Shown: positions 48,923-58,875, numbered from the stretch's first letter. The stretch: 64,000 nt of DNA from Haloglomus litoreum (GCF_029338515.1 NZ_CP119988.1:1736001-1800000); one strand, 5' to 3'. Translations and numbers: made by a program. Notes: generated from the sequence alone by a model not told the origin.

Positions 48923-50938
48923 ATGCAGGACCTGGATGGGACCATCGGACAGGGACGAGGCGAGCCGGACTGGCTCCGGGCCGAGCGGGAGTACGAGGAC
49001 GAGGTCATCGGGGACGACACGCTCGGCGAGCTGTTCGTCGCCAGCGCCCGCCGGAACAGCCGCCGGGACGCCCAGTGGTACAAGGGTGGCGTCTACGACC
49101 GCACGATGACCGGCGTCGCCTACCCGGAGGCGCTGGACGGCGAGTTCGCCGCGCTCACCTACGCCGACATGCTGGACGTGGTGCAGACGCTCTCGGCGGG
49201 CTTCGTCGACCTCGGCGTCGAGCACGGCGACCGCGTCGGGATGTTCGCCAACACGCGGATGGAGTGGGCCCAGTGTGACTTCGCCCTCCTCTCGGCGGGC
49301 GCCACCGTCACGACGGTCTACACCGAGTCCGAGCCGCCGCGGGTCCAGTACCTGCTCGGTGACCCGGGCGCGACGGGCGTGGTCTGCGAGAACGAGGCCC
49401 TGCTGGAGCGCGTCGTCCAGGTGGAGGACGACCTGGACGTGGAGTTCGCGGTCGTGATGGACGCGTTCGAGGCGCCCGAGAGCGACCTCGACGTCTACTC
49501 CCTGGCCGACGTGTACGAGCGGGGCCAGGAGACCTTCGACGAGGACTCGTTCCAGGAGCGTCTCGACGCCTGCGACCTCGACGACCTCGCGTCGCTCGTC
49601 TACACCTCCGGCACCACGGGCGACCCGAAGGGCGTGGAGCTGACCCACGGCAACTTCCGGGCGAACGTCAACCAGGTGCGCAGACGCTTCGGCCCCCGCC
49701 CGGACAAGGACCCCGACCTGCCCGTCATCGACGAGAACACCCGCACGCTGTCGTTCCTGCCGCTGGCGCACGTCTTCGAGCGGCTGGCGGGCCACTTCTC
49801 GATGTTCGCGACCGGCGGCACCGTCGCCTACGCCGAGTCGCCGGACACGGTGGGCGACGACCTGGAGAAGGTCCAGCCCTCGGGCGCGACGAGCGTGCCC
49901 CGGGTGTACGAGCGCATCTTCGACCAGATGCGCGAGCAGGCGTCCGGCTCGGACGTCAAGGAGCGCATCTTCCAGTGGTCGCTGGACGTGGCCCGTGACT
50001 ACGGCCGCATCAAGCGCGATCCCGACGAGGAGCCCGACCTCGGCCTCCGTGTCAAGCACGCCATCGCCGACAGGCTCGTCTACAGCGACGTGCGCGAGGG
50101 CGTCGGCGGTCGCATCGACTCGTTCATCTCGGGAGGCGGCTCGCTCTCGAAGGAGCTCGCCCAGATGTTCGACGGGATGGACATCCCCATCAACGAGGGG
50201 TACGGGCTGACCGAGACCGCACCCGTCGTCTCCACCAATCCGGCCGAGGCACCGAAGCACGGCACGCTCGGCCCGCCGGTCGTCGACTGCGAGGTCATGG
50301 TCGACGAGTCGGTCGTCAGCCAGGAGCGCCGCGAGGAGGCCGACGGCCAGGTGGGTGAACTGCTCGTCCGCGGCCCGAACGTGTTCGAGGGCTACTGGAA
50401 CAAGCCCGAGGCGACCGAGGACGCCTTCACCGAGGCCGAGGACGGCGGCGACCCCTGGTTCCGCACCGGCGACATCATCACCATCGACGAGGACGGCTAC
50501 CTCGTCTACACCGACCGCCTGAAGACCCTCATCGTGCTCGACACCGGGAAGAACATCGCGCCCCAGCCCATCGAGGACGAGTTCTCCACCTCCGAGCGCG
50601 TCGAGCAGGTGATGGTGACCGGCGACGACGAGAAGTTCATCGGCGCCATCATCGTCCCGAACTTCGAGCAGGTGCGCCGCTGGGCCGACAAGCAGGGCAT
50701 CGACCTGCCCGACGATCCAGAGGCCATCTGCGAGGACGACCGCGTCCACGACTACATCGCCGAGGAGGTCGACCGCGTCAACGCCGAGTTCGCCAAGCAC
50801 GAGCGCATCAAGGCGTTCCGGCTCGTCCCCGTCGAGTGGACCGCCGAGAACGACTACCTCACCCCGTCGATGAAGAAGAAGCGCCGCGCCATCCGCGACG
50901 GCTTCGGCGAGTACATCGACAGCATCTACGAGGACTGA
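48923..50938 (+). CDS. long-chain fatty-acid-CoA ligase (AMP-forming)
   Basis: 671 residues with the adenylation signature SLVYTSGTTGDPKGVELTHGN (split across 230-250), FLPLAHVFERLAGH, INEGYGLTETAPVVSTNP, WFRTGDIITIDEDGYLVYTDR and LKTLIVLDTGKNIAPQPIEDEF. The LAHVFER and TGKNIAPQPIE blocks are specific for long-chain FACL/FAA synthetases. C-terminal LTPSMKKKRRAIRDGFGEYI includes the usual basic end. Third AMP-forming ligase in the locus; converts long-chain fatty acids to acyl-CoA. Confidence 0.93.
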   Translation: MQDLDGTIGQGRGEPDWLRAEREYEDEVIGDDTLGELFVASARRNSRRDAQWYKGGVYDRTMTGVAYPEALDGEFAALTYADMLDVVQTLSAGFVDLGVEHGDRVGMFANTRMEWAQCDFALLSAGATVTTVYTESEPPRVQYLLGDPGATGVVCENEALLERVVQVEDDLDVEFAVVMDAFEAPESDLDVYSLADVYERGQETFDEDSFQERLDACDLDDLASLVYTSGTTGDPKGVELTHGNFRANVNQVRRRFGPRPDKDPDLPVIDENTRTLSFLPLAHVFERLAGHFSMFATGGTVAYAESPDTVGDDLEKVQPSGATSVPRVYERIFDQMREQASGSDVKERIFQWSLDVARDYGRIKRDPDEEPDLGLRVKHAIADRLVYSDVREGVGGRIDSFISGGGSLSKELAQMFDGMDIPINEGYGLTETAPVVSTNPAEAPKHGTLGPPVVDCEVMVDESVVSQERREEADGQVGELLVRGPNVFEGYWNKPEATEDAFTEAEDGGDPWFRTGDIITIDEDGYLVYTDRLKTLIVLDTGKNIAPQPIEDEFSTSERVEQVMVTGDDEKFIGAIIVPNFEQVRRWADKQGIDLPDDPEAICEDDRVHDYIAEEVDRVNAEFAKHERIKAFRLVPVEWTAENDYLTPSMKKKRRAIRDGFGEYIDSIYED

Positions 50939-51111
50939 CCGCGACGCCCGCTCTCGAGGCCCGCTGCCGCACGATGCCGACGCCGGGCCGCCCGTCACGG
51001 GGCGACGACAACCGGCAAAACCGTTATATCCCCCATTCTCGAGGGTTTGAACGAGATGGACGCACGTGTGGGGTCGTCCACAGCCCAGGTCAGACCGTCC
51101 GTGAGCCCCCG

Positions 51112-52257
51112 ATGAGCGACGACAGCCCCCGCGACGAACTGGCAAGCGGGACCGTCGAGGACGGGGACGACCCCCGGGCCGTCGGTGCCGGCCACCTGCT
51201 CGCGCTCGCGGATCGGCTGGACGAGGTCATCTGGGTGATGCGGGCGGATTTCTCCGAGGTACTCTACGTCAACCGGGCGTTCGAGGAGCTGTGGGGCTAC
51301 AGCCGGCGAGAGATGAGCGACTCGATAGAGGGCCACCTCGATGCGATCCACCCGGAGGACCGCGACGACGTCCGCGAGGCGATGGCCCAGCAGGCCGCGG
51401 CCGTCGCCGACGGCCGGGACGAGGAGGTCCACTACGACTTCCGCCTCCGTCGTGACGACCAGGTCCGGTGGATCGAGTCGGTCGCTTTCTCCATCCAGGG
51501 CGGCATGAACCACGAACCGGCCATCGGCGGCATCTCTCGCGACGTGACCGAACGGGTGCGGCGCGAGCGACGGCTCCAGGAGCAGGTCGAACGGCTGGAC
51601 CAGGCGACCAGCTTCATCACCCACGACCTCCGGAACCCGCTGAACGTCGCGCAGGGGCGCCTGGAGCAGTACCGCGCCACCGCCGACCCCGAGAACCTCG
51701 ACGCCGTGGCCGAGGCCATCGACCGCATCGAGGCCATCACGACTGACATGCTCGAGCTCGTGAGTCTCGAATCCTCGGACGAGCCCCGACGGCCCGTCGA
51801 TGTGGGGACGATCGCCCGGCGAGCGTGGAACACCGTCGACACCCGGGAGGCCGAACTGGTGGTCGTGGACGACGTGACCGTGATGGCCGACGCCAGTCAC
51901 CTCCGGTCCCTGCTGGAGAACCTGATCCGGAACGCGGTGGGCCACGGTGGCGACGATGTGACGGTCCGCGTCGGGGCACTCCCCGGCGGGGCGGGGTTCT
52001 ACCTCGAGGACTCCGGGCGGGGCATCCCCGAACCGGAGCGGGAGTCGGCGCTGGAACACGGCTACTCGACCGGCTACAGCGGCACCGGAACCGGTCTGAC
52101 CATCGTCCGCCGGGTCGCGGAGGCCCACGGCTGGGACATGTCGCTGGCCGAGAGCGCCGAGGGCGGGCTCAGGGTCGAGTTCGGACACGAGAGCGGGGCG
52201 ACAGCGGACGGGGGCGTGGACGAGTCCGAAGACGGGTGGTTCGACGCGGCGGACTGA
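51112..52257 (+). CDS. PAS-domain sensor histidine kinase
   Basis: 381 residues, soluble: no transmembrane segment. A PAS/PAC region covers about 28-150 (EVLYVNRAFEELWGYSRREM, IGGISRDVTERVRRER). The H-box FITHDLRNPLN puts the phosphorylated His at about 171. The HATPase domain has N box LLENLIRNAVGHG, G1 DSGRGIPEPE and G2 TGTGLTIVRR. No receiver domain or response-regulator gene lies beside it; the adjacent bat-type regulator on the other strand is a possible output partner. A TATA-like GTTATATCC at 51022-51030 implies a leader of about 60 nt. Confidence 0.9.
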   Translation: MSDDSPRDELASGTVEDGDDPRAVGAGHLLALADRLDEVIWVMRADFSEVLYVNRAFEELWGYSRREMSDSIEGHLDAIHPEDRDDVREAMAQQAAAVADGRDEEVHYDFRLRRDDQVRWIESVAFSIQGGMNHEPAIGGISRDVTERVRRERRLQEQVERLDQATSFITHDLRNPLNVAQGRLEQYRATADPENLDAVAEAIDRIEAITTDMLELVSLESSDEPRRPVDVGTIARRAWNTVDTREAELVVVDDVTVMADASHLRSLLENLIRNAVGHGGDDVTVRVGALPGGAGFYLEDSGRGIPEPERESALEHGYSTGYSGTGTGLTIVRRVAEAHGWDMSLAESAEGGLRVEFGHESGATADGGVDESEDGWFDAAD

Positions 52258-52262
52258 CCGCG

Positions 52263-52913
52263 TCAGGGGACGAGCCGCTTCAGCACCGCCGACTCGATCT
52301 TCCGGAGGTGCTCACCCACGGTGCCGGAGGAGAGGTCCAGTTCGTCGGCGAGTTCCTGGTAGTTGGTCTGCCGGGGCTCCTCGTAGTAGCCCATCTCGAC
52401 GGCTGTCCGGAGGATCTCGCGCTGGCGTTCGGTGAGCTGGTCGCCCGAGTCGGGCTGGTCCGGGTCGTACTCTCCAGTGGAGAGGAACTTCAGTCCCAGC
52501 CCCTCGGGCACGTCCCCGATGGCCTCGCGGATGGCGCGCTGGTTGCCGATGGCACGGACCTCCAGCGCCCCGCGGTCGGTGTAGCGCATCGGCGTGTCCA
52601 GGACAAGTTCGCGCCGCTGGGGGACGCTGTACAGCTGCTGCAGGTCCTCATCGGCGGTGATGCGCGAGTACGAGAAGATGCCCGTCTCCGAGACCGAGAG
52701 GTCGTACGAGATGACGTCCGGGTTGTCGCCGACCAGTTGCTCCAGGCGGTCGGCGTCGCCGGAGAACTCCAGCAGCACGACCGCGGAGCCGTCCTCGAGC
52801 ACGTTGAAGTGGTGGATGGCCTCCCGGTGCACGTCGGGGTCGTCGGCCACCGCGCCGTCGGCCGGGTGGAGATAGCGCCCCCGCGGGATGAGCAGGAAGT
52901 CGACGTACCTCAT
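52263..52913 (-). CDS. bat-type (HTH_10) transcriptional regulator
   Basis: 216 residues: an N-terminal ligand-sensing-like alpha/beta region of about 150 residues (MRYVDFLLIPRGRYLHP...) and a C-terminal bacterio-opsin-activator-type helix-turn-helix (LTERQREILRTAVEMGYYE, then NYQELADELDLSSGTVGEHLRK split over the helix pair). TATA element centred 28 bp before the ATG supports the start. It converges with the histidine kinase gene, 5 bp apart. Confidence 0.92.
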   Translation of the reverse strand: MRYVDFLLIPRGRYLHPADGAVADDPDVHREAIHHFNVLEDGSAVVLLEFSGDADRLEQLVGDNPDVISYDLSVSETGIFSYSRITADEDLQQLYSVPQRRELVLDTPMRYTDRGALEVRAIGNQRAIREAIGDVPEGLGLKFLSTGEYDPDQPDSGDQLTERQREILRTAVEMGYYEEPRQTNYQELADELDLSSGTVGEHLRKIESAVLKRLVP

Positions 52914-52937
52914 ATCTGCGGTTCGAGGGAGTCCAGC

Positions 52938-52943
52938 GTTATG
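52938..52943 (-). promoter_or_regulatory. TATA box of the bat-type regulator
   Basis: The minus strand reads CATAAC, centred about 28 bp before the ATG at 52913. Confidence 0.45.
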
Positions 52944-53125
52944 AGGGTTGTGAGGTCGACGCCGCTCCCGCGCCCGCCGAAGCCGCGAATTCCCTGGACA
53001 AAATGTACGATTGAATCGGTAATTCGTGGTTTATCTAGTAAATCGGATTCTATCCCGCAAGTGGGTATCCTTCGGCAGATATCAGGGTTTCCTGCTCGGG
53101 GACCGCACGAGGGAGGACTGGCGTG

Positions 53126-54445
53126 TTACTCGCCGCGCAACTGCTTCATGTGGTCGATACGCGACTGCACGAGGTCGGCTTTCCCGATGTCGTGGCGCAC
53201 GCGCAGCCCCTCCTCGCCGGCCTCGGCGAGCGCGGCCTCGGCCAGTTCCTCGGCCGCGGCGATGGTGTCGGCCACCCCGACCACGGCGAACGACCGGGAG
53301 GTCGTGGTGAACACGGCGCCGTCGTCGCGCGCGTCGACGCTGGCGTAGAACAGCTGGGCCCCCACCTCGGCCGCCGACTCCTCGTCGATTCGGACCTCGG
53401 CACCGGCCTCGGGGTCGGTCGGGTAGCCCGCGGGGACGGCGTACTTGCAGACGGTCGCCTGCGCGTCGAACGCGAGTTCCGGCAGGTCCGCCCCGGCGCG
53501 CGCATCGCGCAGGAGTTCGACGAAGTCCGTCTCCAGCACGGGCAGCGTGTTCATCGCCTCCGGGTCGCCGAAGCGGGCGTTGAACTCGACGACCTTCGGC
53601 CCGTCGGCCGTGAGCATGAACTGGCCGTAGAGGATGCCCTTGTACTCCGGCATGGCGTCGACGACGGCCTCGATGACCTCGACGGCGTCGTCGTAGTCGG
53701 CCTCGGTCATGAACGGCAGCTCGAACGAGGCGTCCGTGTACGAGCCCATCCCGCCGGTGTTGGGGCCCTCGTCGCCCTCGTAGGCGCGCTTGTGGTCCTG
53801 GACAGCGGGCGAGGTGCGGACCGAGCCGTTGGCGACGAACGCCTGGACCGTGAACTCCTCGCCGACGAGGCGCTCCTCGACGACCCACTCGTCGTAGTCG
53901 CTCTCGCGGACGTACTCGACGGCCTCGGACTGCGTGAGCTGGTCGCCCGTCACCCGGACGCCCTTCCCGCCCGTCAGGCCGCGGGGCTTGACCGCCACGT
54001 CGTGGTCCACGGAGGCGACGTAGTCGGCGGCCGCGTCGGCGTCCTCGAAGGCCTCGAACGCCGGGCAGCCCGGGATGGCCTCGTCGCGCATGAACTCCCG
54101 CTGGAAGCGCTTGTCCGTCTCGATGCGGGCCTCGTCCGCTTTGGGGGCGAACGCGTAGATGCCGGCCTCGTCGAGGGCGTCGGTCACGCCCGCCTGCAGC
54201 GGCGCCTCCGGTCCGACGACCGCGAGGGTGGCGCCCACGTCCTGTGCGACCCCGACCACGGCGTCGGGGTCGGTCTCGGACTCGACGACGTGGTACTCCT
54301 CGGCCAGCGCGTCGATGCCGGGGTTGCGGTTCGACGCACACGCGTACAGCGTGGCGTCCGCGGCCCGGTCGACGGCCCGCGCGACGGCGTGCTCGCGCCC
54401 GCCGCCGCCGACCAGCAGGACCCGCTCGTGCTTGCTCGTGCTCAT
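53126..54445 (-). CDS. purD: phosphoribosylamine-glycine ligase
   Basis: Second step of de novo purine synthesis (GARS), joining glycine to phosphoribosylamine with ATP. The 439 residues open LLVGGGGREHAVARAV; the ATP-grasp domain shows VAVKPRGLTGGKGVRVT, EEFTVQAF and the metal-binding EFNARFGDPEAMNTLP. Length is standard. It is unaccompanied by other pur genes here. An A/T-rich intergenic stretch (52985-53060) separates it from the bat-type regulator. The strand pair with the kinase is unrelated. Confidence 0.96.
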   Translation of the reverse strand: MSTSKHERVLLVGGGGREHAVARAVDRAADATLYACASNRNPGIDALAEEYHVVESETDPDAVVGVAQDVGATLAVVGPEAPLQAGVTDALDEAGIYAFAPKADEARIETDKRFQREFMRDEAIPGCPAFEAFEDADAAADYVASVDHDVAVKPRGLTGGKGVRVTGDQLTQSEAVEYVRESDYDEWVVEERLVGEEFTVQAFVANGSVRTSPAVQDHKRAYEGDEGPNTGGMGSYTDASFELPFMTEADYDDAVEVIEAVVDAMPEYKGILYGQFMLTADGPKVVEFNARFGDPEAMNTLPVLETDFVELLRDARAGADLPELAFDAQATVCKYAVPAGYPTDPEAGAEVRIDEESAAEVGAQLFYASVDARDDGAVFTTTSRSFAVVGVADTIAAAEELAEAALAEAGEEGLRVRHDIGKADLVQSRIDHMKQLRGE

Positions 54446-54558
54446 GGGCGAGTCGCGGCGCGGGTCCCCCCTAAGGGTTGCTTTCCGACGTGGTGCCGGC
54501 CTCGGCTGCCTTCACCGCGTGGCGCCAGCTTCAGCCGTCCCCGTCGTCCGTGGTGGCC

Positions 54559-55476
54559 TCAGCCGTCCCCGTCGCCTGTCGCCGGGTCGGGGAGCCCGAC
54601 CTGCAGGCTCAGGTCGTACGCGTGCTCGCCCGAGACCCACTCGAAGACGAGCCTCCGGGCGCGACGCTCGGTCCGGACCCCGTCGTGGTCGGTCTCCAGC
54701 GCCACGTTGGTCGCGCCGTCGAGTTCGGGGCTCTCCGGGCAGCCCCAGAACAGCGGGTCCTCGGTCCCGCGGAGCGTGTAGTAGTCGACGTCGCCGGGCG
54801 TCTCGTCGGCGTTCAGCCGCGCGAGCGGGTGGTCCTCGTCACGGTCGTAGTCGTCCCGGAGGAAGGGGGTCACCTTGTAGGTGTCCTCGGACATCCCGGC
54901 GTTGTCGGCCCAGCGGTTCAGCACGGAGCCGTGGTTGGCCCCAGCGAGGCCGACGACGCTGTCGACGTGGTCGTACTCGTCGTACTCGGAGAGCCACCAC
55001 CGGGCGCCGGTCACGCCCAGGCTGTGGGCCACCACCGACACCGCATCGGCGCCGGTCTCGTTGCGGACCTGGTCGACGAAGTCGGCCAGCGAGGCCGCCA
55101 TCTCCCGGTGGCTCGGGCTGCCGTCGCGGAACGTCACCGCCCACAGCTCGTCGCCGAGGTAGCCACGCTGCAGGAAGAACTCCGCGTGGGCCTCCCAGTC
55201 GCAGGCGTCGCGCTGGTTGCCGTGGACGAACACGACCGGGGTCCGCTCCGCCCCCGGTTCGGTGCCGTGGTGGTCGTGGCCGCCCCAGCCGCCGTACAGG
55301 CCGCCGGTGTTCCAGGGGAGCCGCGTGGCGTCGGCCCGCTCGCGGTCGCACTCGTCGTGGCACCCGCCGTGGCGCCGCGCGCGCTTCAGTTCTCGCAGGT
55401 TCGCCCGCAGATCTGCCGAGAATGGCCAGCCGCGTGAGCCGTTGGCAAGAGACACGTTCGCATCCCACGGGCACAT
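54559..55476 (-). CDS. alpha/beta hydrolase, lipase-like
   Basis: 305 residues. The strand-turn PVVFVHGNQRDACDWEAH carries the oxyanion-hole H-G, and the nucleophile elbow AHSLGVTGARWWL supplies Ser. Asp in GTEDPLFWG and a C-terminal His (ALETDHDGV) complete the triad. The first 60 residues hold a His/Cys-rich segment (RHGGCHDECDRERAD) that may bind metal. Family resembles class-2 lipases. No signal peptide is evident. Divergent from the DUF255 gene. Confidence 0.78.
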   Translation of the reverse strand: MCPWDANVSLANGSRGWPFSADLRANLRELKRARRHGGCHDECDRERADATRLPWNTGGLYGGWGGHDHHGTEPGAERTPVVFVHGNQRDACDWEAHAEFFLQRGYLGDELWAVTFRDGSPSHREMAASLADFVDQVRNETGADAVSVVAHSLGVTGARWWLSEYDEYDHVDSVVGLAGANHGSVLNRWADNAGMSEDTYKVTPFLRDDYDRDEDHPLARLNADETPGDVDYYTLRGTEDPLFWGCPESPELDGATNVALETDHDGVRTERRARRLVFEWVSGEHAYDLSLQVGLPDPATGDGDG

Positions 55477-55563
55477 CCTATAGCTGTTTCGACCAGTGAC
55501 CGCCCGCCGTCCGGGGCATTGCCCCGGCCGATGGCTTTTGCGGGTCGCCACCGAACCCCCTGT

Positions 55564-57795
55564 ATGCCCACCGTCGACCGCAACCGCCTGGACGATGCTG
55601 CCTCCCCCTACCTTCAGCAGCACGCCGACAACCCCGTCAACTGGCAGCCCTGGGACGACGAGGCGCTCGCGGCCGCCCGCGAGCAGGACGTGCCGGTCTT
55701 CCTCTCGGTCGGCTACTCCGCCTGCCACTGGTGTCACGTGATGGAGGAGGAGAGCTTCGAGGACGACGAGGTCGCCGGCGTCCTCAACGAGTCGTTCGTC
55801 CCCATCAAGGTGGACCGCGAGGAGCGCCCGGACATCGACTCGCTGTACATCACGGTCTGCCAGCTCGTTCGCGGGCAGGCCGGGTGGCCGCTGTCGGTCT
55901 TCCTCACGCCCGAGGGGAAGCCGTTCTACGTGGGGACCTACTTCCCGAAGGAGGCCACGCGCGGCCAGCCCGGCTTCCTGCAGCTCCTGCGCGACGTGCG
56001 CGACAACTGGTCGGACCCCGAGGAGCGCGAGGAGATCGAGGACCGTGCCGAGCAGTGGGCCGCGGCCGCGCGCGGCGAGCTGGAGGACGTCCCCGACCAG
56101 CCCGGGACGGCGCCGGACGCGGCGTTCCTCGACGCCGCCGCCTCGGCCGCACTCCGGTCGGCCGACCGCCAGCACGGCGGCTTCGGGCAGGGCCAGAAGT
56201 TCCCCCAGCCCGGCCGCCTGCACGTCCTCCTGCGCGCGCACGACCGCGCGGGGCGGGACACCTACCGCGAGGTCGTCGAGGAGACGCTGGACGCGATGGC
56301 GAACAACGGTCTGTACGACCACCTCGGCGGCGGCTTCCACCGCTACTGCGTGGACCGCTCGTGGACGGTGCCGCACTTCGAGAAGATGCTGTACGACAAC
56401 GCCGAGATCCCGCGCGCGTTCCTCGCGGGCTACCAGGTCACCGGCGAGGAACGCTACGCGGCGGTGGTCCGGGAGACGTTCGCCTTCCTCGACCGCGAGC
56501 TGCGCCACCCCGACGGTGGGTTCTACGCCACGCTCGACGCCCGGAGCCCGCCGCTCGACGGCCGCTCGGGGGAGGCCGGCGAACTGGAGGAGGGGGCCTT
56601 CTACGCCTGGACGCCCGACGAGGTCCGCGCGGCCCTCGACACGTCCGGCGACCACGACGACCTCGACGCCGACCTCCTGTGCGACCGCTTCGGCGTCACC
56701 GGCGCGGGCAACTTCGAGGCGGGCCTGTCGGTCCTCACCCGCGCCGCCGATATCGAGGTTCTCGCGGGCGAGTACGGGCTCGACACGACCGAGGTCTCCG
56801 AACGCCTGGACGCGTCCACCCGGACACTCCGCGAGGCCCGCGCCGACCGCCCCCGGCCCCGCCGCGACGAGAAGGTGCTGGCGGGCTGGAACGGACTCGC
56901 CATCGCCGCGCTCGCCGAGGGCGCCCTCGTCCTCGAGGACGACCGCTGGGCCGGGCTCGCCACGGACGCCCTGGACTTCGTCCGTGACCGCCTGTGGGAC
57001 GCCGACGGCGTGCCGGCGGGCAGCGCGGATGGGGACTCGGGCGAGGCGGTCGGTCGGCTCCAGCGCCGCTGGAAGGACGGTGATGCCGGCATCGACGGGT
57101 ACCTCGAGGACTACGCGTTCCTCGGGCGCGGGGCGCTGGCCTGCTACGAGGCGACCGGTGGGGTCGAGCACCTCGCGTTCGCGCTCGATCTGGCGCGCTG
57201 CATCGAGGCCTCGTTCTGGGACGCCGACCGCGGGACGCTCTACTTCACGCCGGCCGGCGGTGAGTCCCTGGTCGCGCGGCCGCAGGAGCTCGGCGACTCC
57301 TCGACCCCGTCGAGCGCGGGCGTCGCCACGTCCCTGCTCGCCGCGCTCGACGGCTTCGTCGACCACGACCGCTTCGGCGACGTGGCCGAGGCCGTCGTCG
57401 GCACCCACGCCTCGACGCTGGAGTCGAACCCGCTCAAGCACCCGACGCTGACGCTGGCGGCCGACGACGTGGCCGTCGGGCCGCTCGAACTGACCATCGC
57501 GTCGGAGGACGACCTCCCGGACGCCTGGCGCGCGACGCTCGCGCGTACCTACCTGCCCGGGCGCCTGCTCGCGCCCCGGCCGGCGACCGACGACGCGCTC
57601 GCGGAGTGGCTCGACACGCTCGGGGGCGAGCGCGCACCGCCCATCTGGGCCGACCGTGGCGCGCGCGACGGCGAGCCGACGGTGTACGCCTGTCGGTCGC
57701 GTACCTGCTCGCCGCCGACCCACGACCTCGCGGGGGCGCTGGAGTGGGCTGCGGACCTCGGGCCCGGCGGGTCCGACCCCGACGGGGGTGAGTGA
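55564..57795 (+). CDS. DUF255 (YyaL/spermatogenesis-associated) thioredoxin-domain protein
   Basis: 743 residues. The N-terminal thioredoxin-like domain carries the redox motif CHWC at 54-57 in the conserved surroundings LSVGYSACHWCHVMEEESF. The C-terminal two-thirds is an alpha/alpha-barrel resembling glycoside hydrolase or N-acylglucosamine epimerase folds (GFGQGQKFPQPGRL, GLYDHLGGGFHRYC, WTVPHFEKMLYDNA, GWNGLAIAALAEG). The activity of the family is unknown. It is coupled to the following lipoprotein by GTGA overlap. Confidence 0.92.
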   Translation: MPTVDRNRLDDAASPYLQQHADNPVNWQPWDDEALAAAREQDVPVFLSVGYSACHWCHVMEEESFEDDEVAGVLNESFVPIKVDREERPDIDSLYITVCQLVRGQAGWPLSVFLTPEGKPFYVGTYFPKEATRGQPGFLQLLRDVRDNWSDPEEREEIEDRAEQWAAAARGELEDVPDQPGTAPDAAFLDAAASAALRSADRQHGGFGQGQKFPQPGRLHVLLRAHDRAGRDTYREVVEETLDAMANNGLYDHLGGGFHRYCVDRSWTVPHFEKMLYDNAEIPRAFLAGYQVTGEERYAAVVRETFAFLDRELRHPDGGFYATLDARSPPLDGRSGEAGELEEGAFYAWTPDEVRAALDTSGDHDDLDADLLCDRFGVTGAGNFEAGLSVLTRAADIEVLAGEYGLDTTEVSERLDASTRTLREARADRPRPRRDEKVLAGWNGLAIAALAEGALVLEDDRWAGLATDALDFVRDRLWDADGVPAGSADGDSGEAVGRLQRRWKDGDAGIDGYLEDYAFLGRGALACYEATGGVEHLAFALDLARCIEASFWDADRGTLYFTPAGGESLVARPQELGDSSTPSSAGVATSLLAALDGFVDHDRFGDVAEAVVGTHASTLESNPLKHPTLTLAADDVAVGPLELTIASEDDLPDAWRATLARTYLPGRLLAPRPATDDALAEWLDTLGGERAPPIWADRGARDGEPTVYACRSRTCSPPTHDLAGALEWAADLGPGGSDPDGGE

Positions 57796-58352
57796 CCCGG
57801 CGGATGGGCGCTCGCCGACGGACCGTGGCTCTCCCACTCGCGCTCCTGGTGGTGCTCGCGGGCTGCGGGAGCGCCGGTAGCGGGCCGACGACACCCCCCG
57901 CGGGGACACTGACCCCGGCCCCGGTCCCCAGTGACGACGGCCTCGTGGGTGGGACGCCGACGGCCGACCAGCGCGTCGGGGCCTTCGCCATCGGCCCGAC
58001 CGAACCGCTCTGCCCGAGTGAGGTGGGCGAGGAGGGCAAGGACTACCCGGAGACCGTCGAGCGGGCGGTCACCATCGAGGGGAACTGGTCGGACGCCACC
58101 GGGGCCGCACGGCTCGCGGAACGGGCTGCGGCGGCCGGCCTCGGCGGGCCGCCACCCGAGATGGTCCCGGTCCCGGGTGGGCAGCGCCCCGTCACGCTCC
58201 TCGGCGAGACGTTCGACCCCGCGTCCCGGTTCGGCGTCGAGCGGTACGCGCTCGCCACCACCAGCGGGAACCGGTCGCTGGACGCCATCGTGCTCGCACC
58301 CGACGGGAACCGGACGACGGTCCGGCTGTACGCGCTCACCGGGTTCTGCTGA
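57792..58352 (+). CDS. small lipoprotein (Tat-like) of unknown function
   Basis: 186 residues from a GTG that overlaps the DUF255 stop; an ATG at 57804 is an alternative. Basic N-terminus (RRMGARRR), hydrophobic core and lipobox LVVLAGC (Cys about 25) identify a lipoprotein, followed by a Thr/Pro-rich spacer. The body contains a repeated G-N-R/W-S-D/L motif but no known domain. The C-terminus ends GFC. Coupling to the DUF255 gene suggests a joint function at the membrane. Confidence 0.72.
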   Translation: MTRRMGARRRTVALPLALLVVLAGCGSAGSGPTTPPAGTLTPAPVPSDDGLVGGTPTADQRVGAFAIGPTEPLCPSEVGEEGKDYPETVERAVTIEGNWSDATGAARLAERAAAAGLGGPPPEMVPVPGGQRPVTLLGETFDPASRFGVERYALATTSGNRSLDAIVLAPDGNRTTVRLYALTGFC

Positions 58353-58370
58353 GAAGTGGGGCTGGCGGGG

Positions 58371-58793
58371 TCAGATATCCCGGTCAGCCAGCTGCTCGGC
58401 GAGCGAGACGAGGATGGGGACCGGCTCCTCCTCGACGAACCGCGCGAGCTCCTCGCCATCACGCTCGATCACGACCGTCGGGATGAGCTCGATACCGTAC
58501 TCCTCGACGAGCGGGCCGGTCTTGGAGCCGTCGTCCAGCTTCTCGACGGGATAGTGCTCGACGCGGTCGCCGGTGATGCCCGCGGCCTCGAGCGCGGCGC
58601 CGAAGTCGGGGAGCTGCTTGCGGCAGTCCTTGCACCAGTCACCGCCCCAGACCTTCACGACGGCGTCGGCGGGGAGTCCGGCGAGCGTCTCGACAGCGTC
58701 CGAGTACGACGCCTCGTCCCACGCCGGGTTCGGCCGCATCGTCTCCAGACGGTCCCCCGCGGGCTCCGTTGCCTCGTTCCGTTGGTCGACCAT
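58371..58793 (-). CDS. thioredoxin-fold protein
   Basis: 140 residues. The active site WCKDC (Cys at about 54 and 57) sits in VVKVWGGDWCKDCRKQLPDF, a thioredoxin-like surrounding, and the cis-Pro loop is IELIPTVVIERDGEE. The start at 58793 is chosen over 58805. Likely reduces disulphides of nearby exported or cytosolic partners. It converges on the lipoprotein gene. Confidence 0.88.
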   Translation of the reverse strand: MVDQRNEATEPAGDRLETMRPNPAWDEASYSDAVETLAGLPADAVVKVWGGDWCKDCRKQLPDFGAALEAAGITGDRVEHYPVEKLDDGSKTGPLVEEYGIELIPTVVIERDGEELARFVEEEPVPILVSLAEQLADRDI

Positions 58794-58875
58794 ACCGGCA
58801 GACACGGCACCGGGCGGGTTAAGCGACGCGCTCCCGGGAACCGCCGAGCGGGGGCCGGCCGTCGGAGCCTGCCGA

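Noticed and set aside
54559-57909. A 1116-residue frame on the minus strand covering the DUF255 gene
   Set aside because: Only its last 305 residues (54559-55476) are a plausible hydrolase. The rest is the shadow of the plus-strand DUF255 gene.
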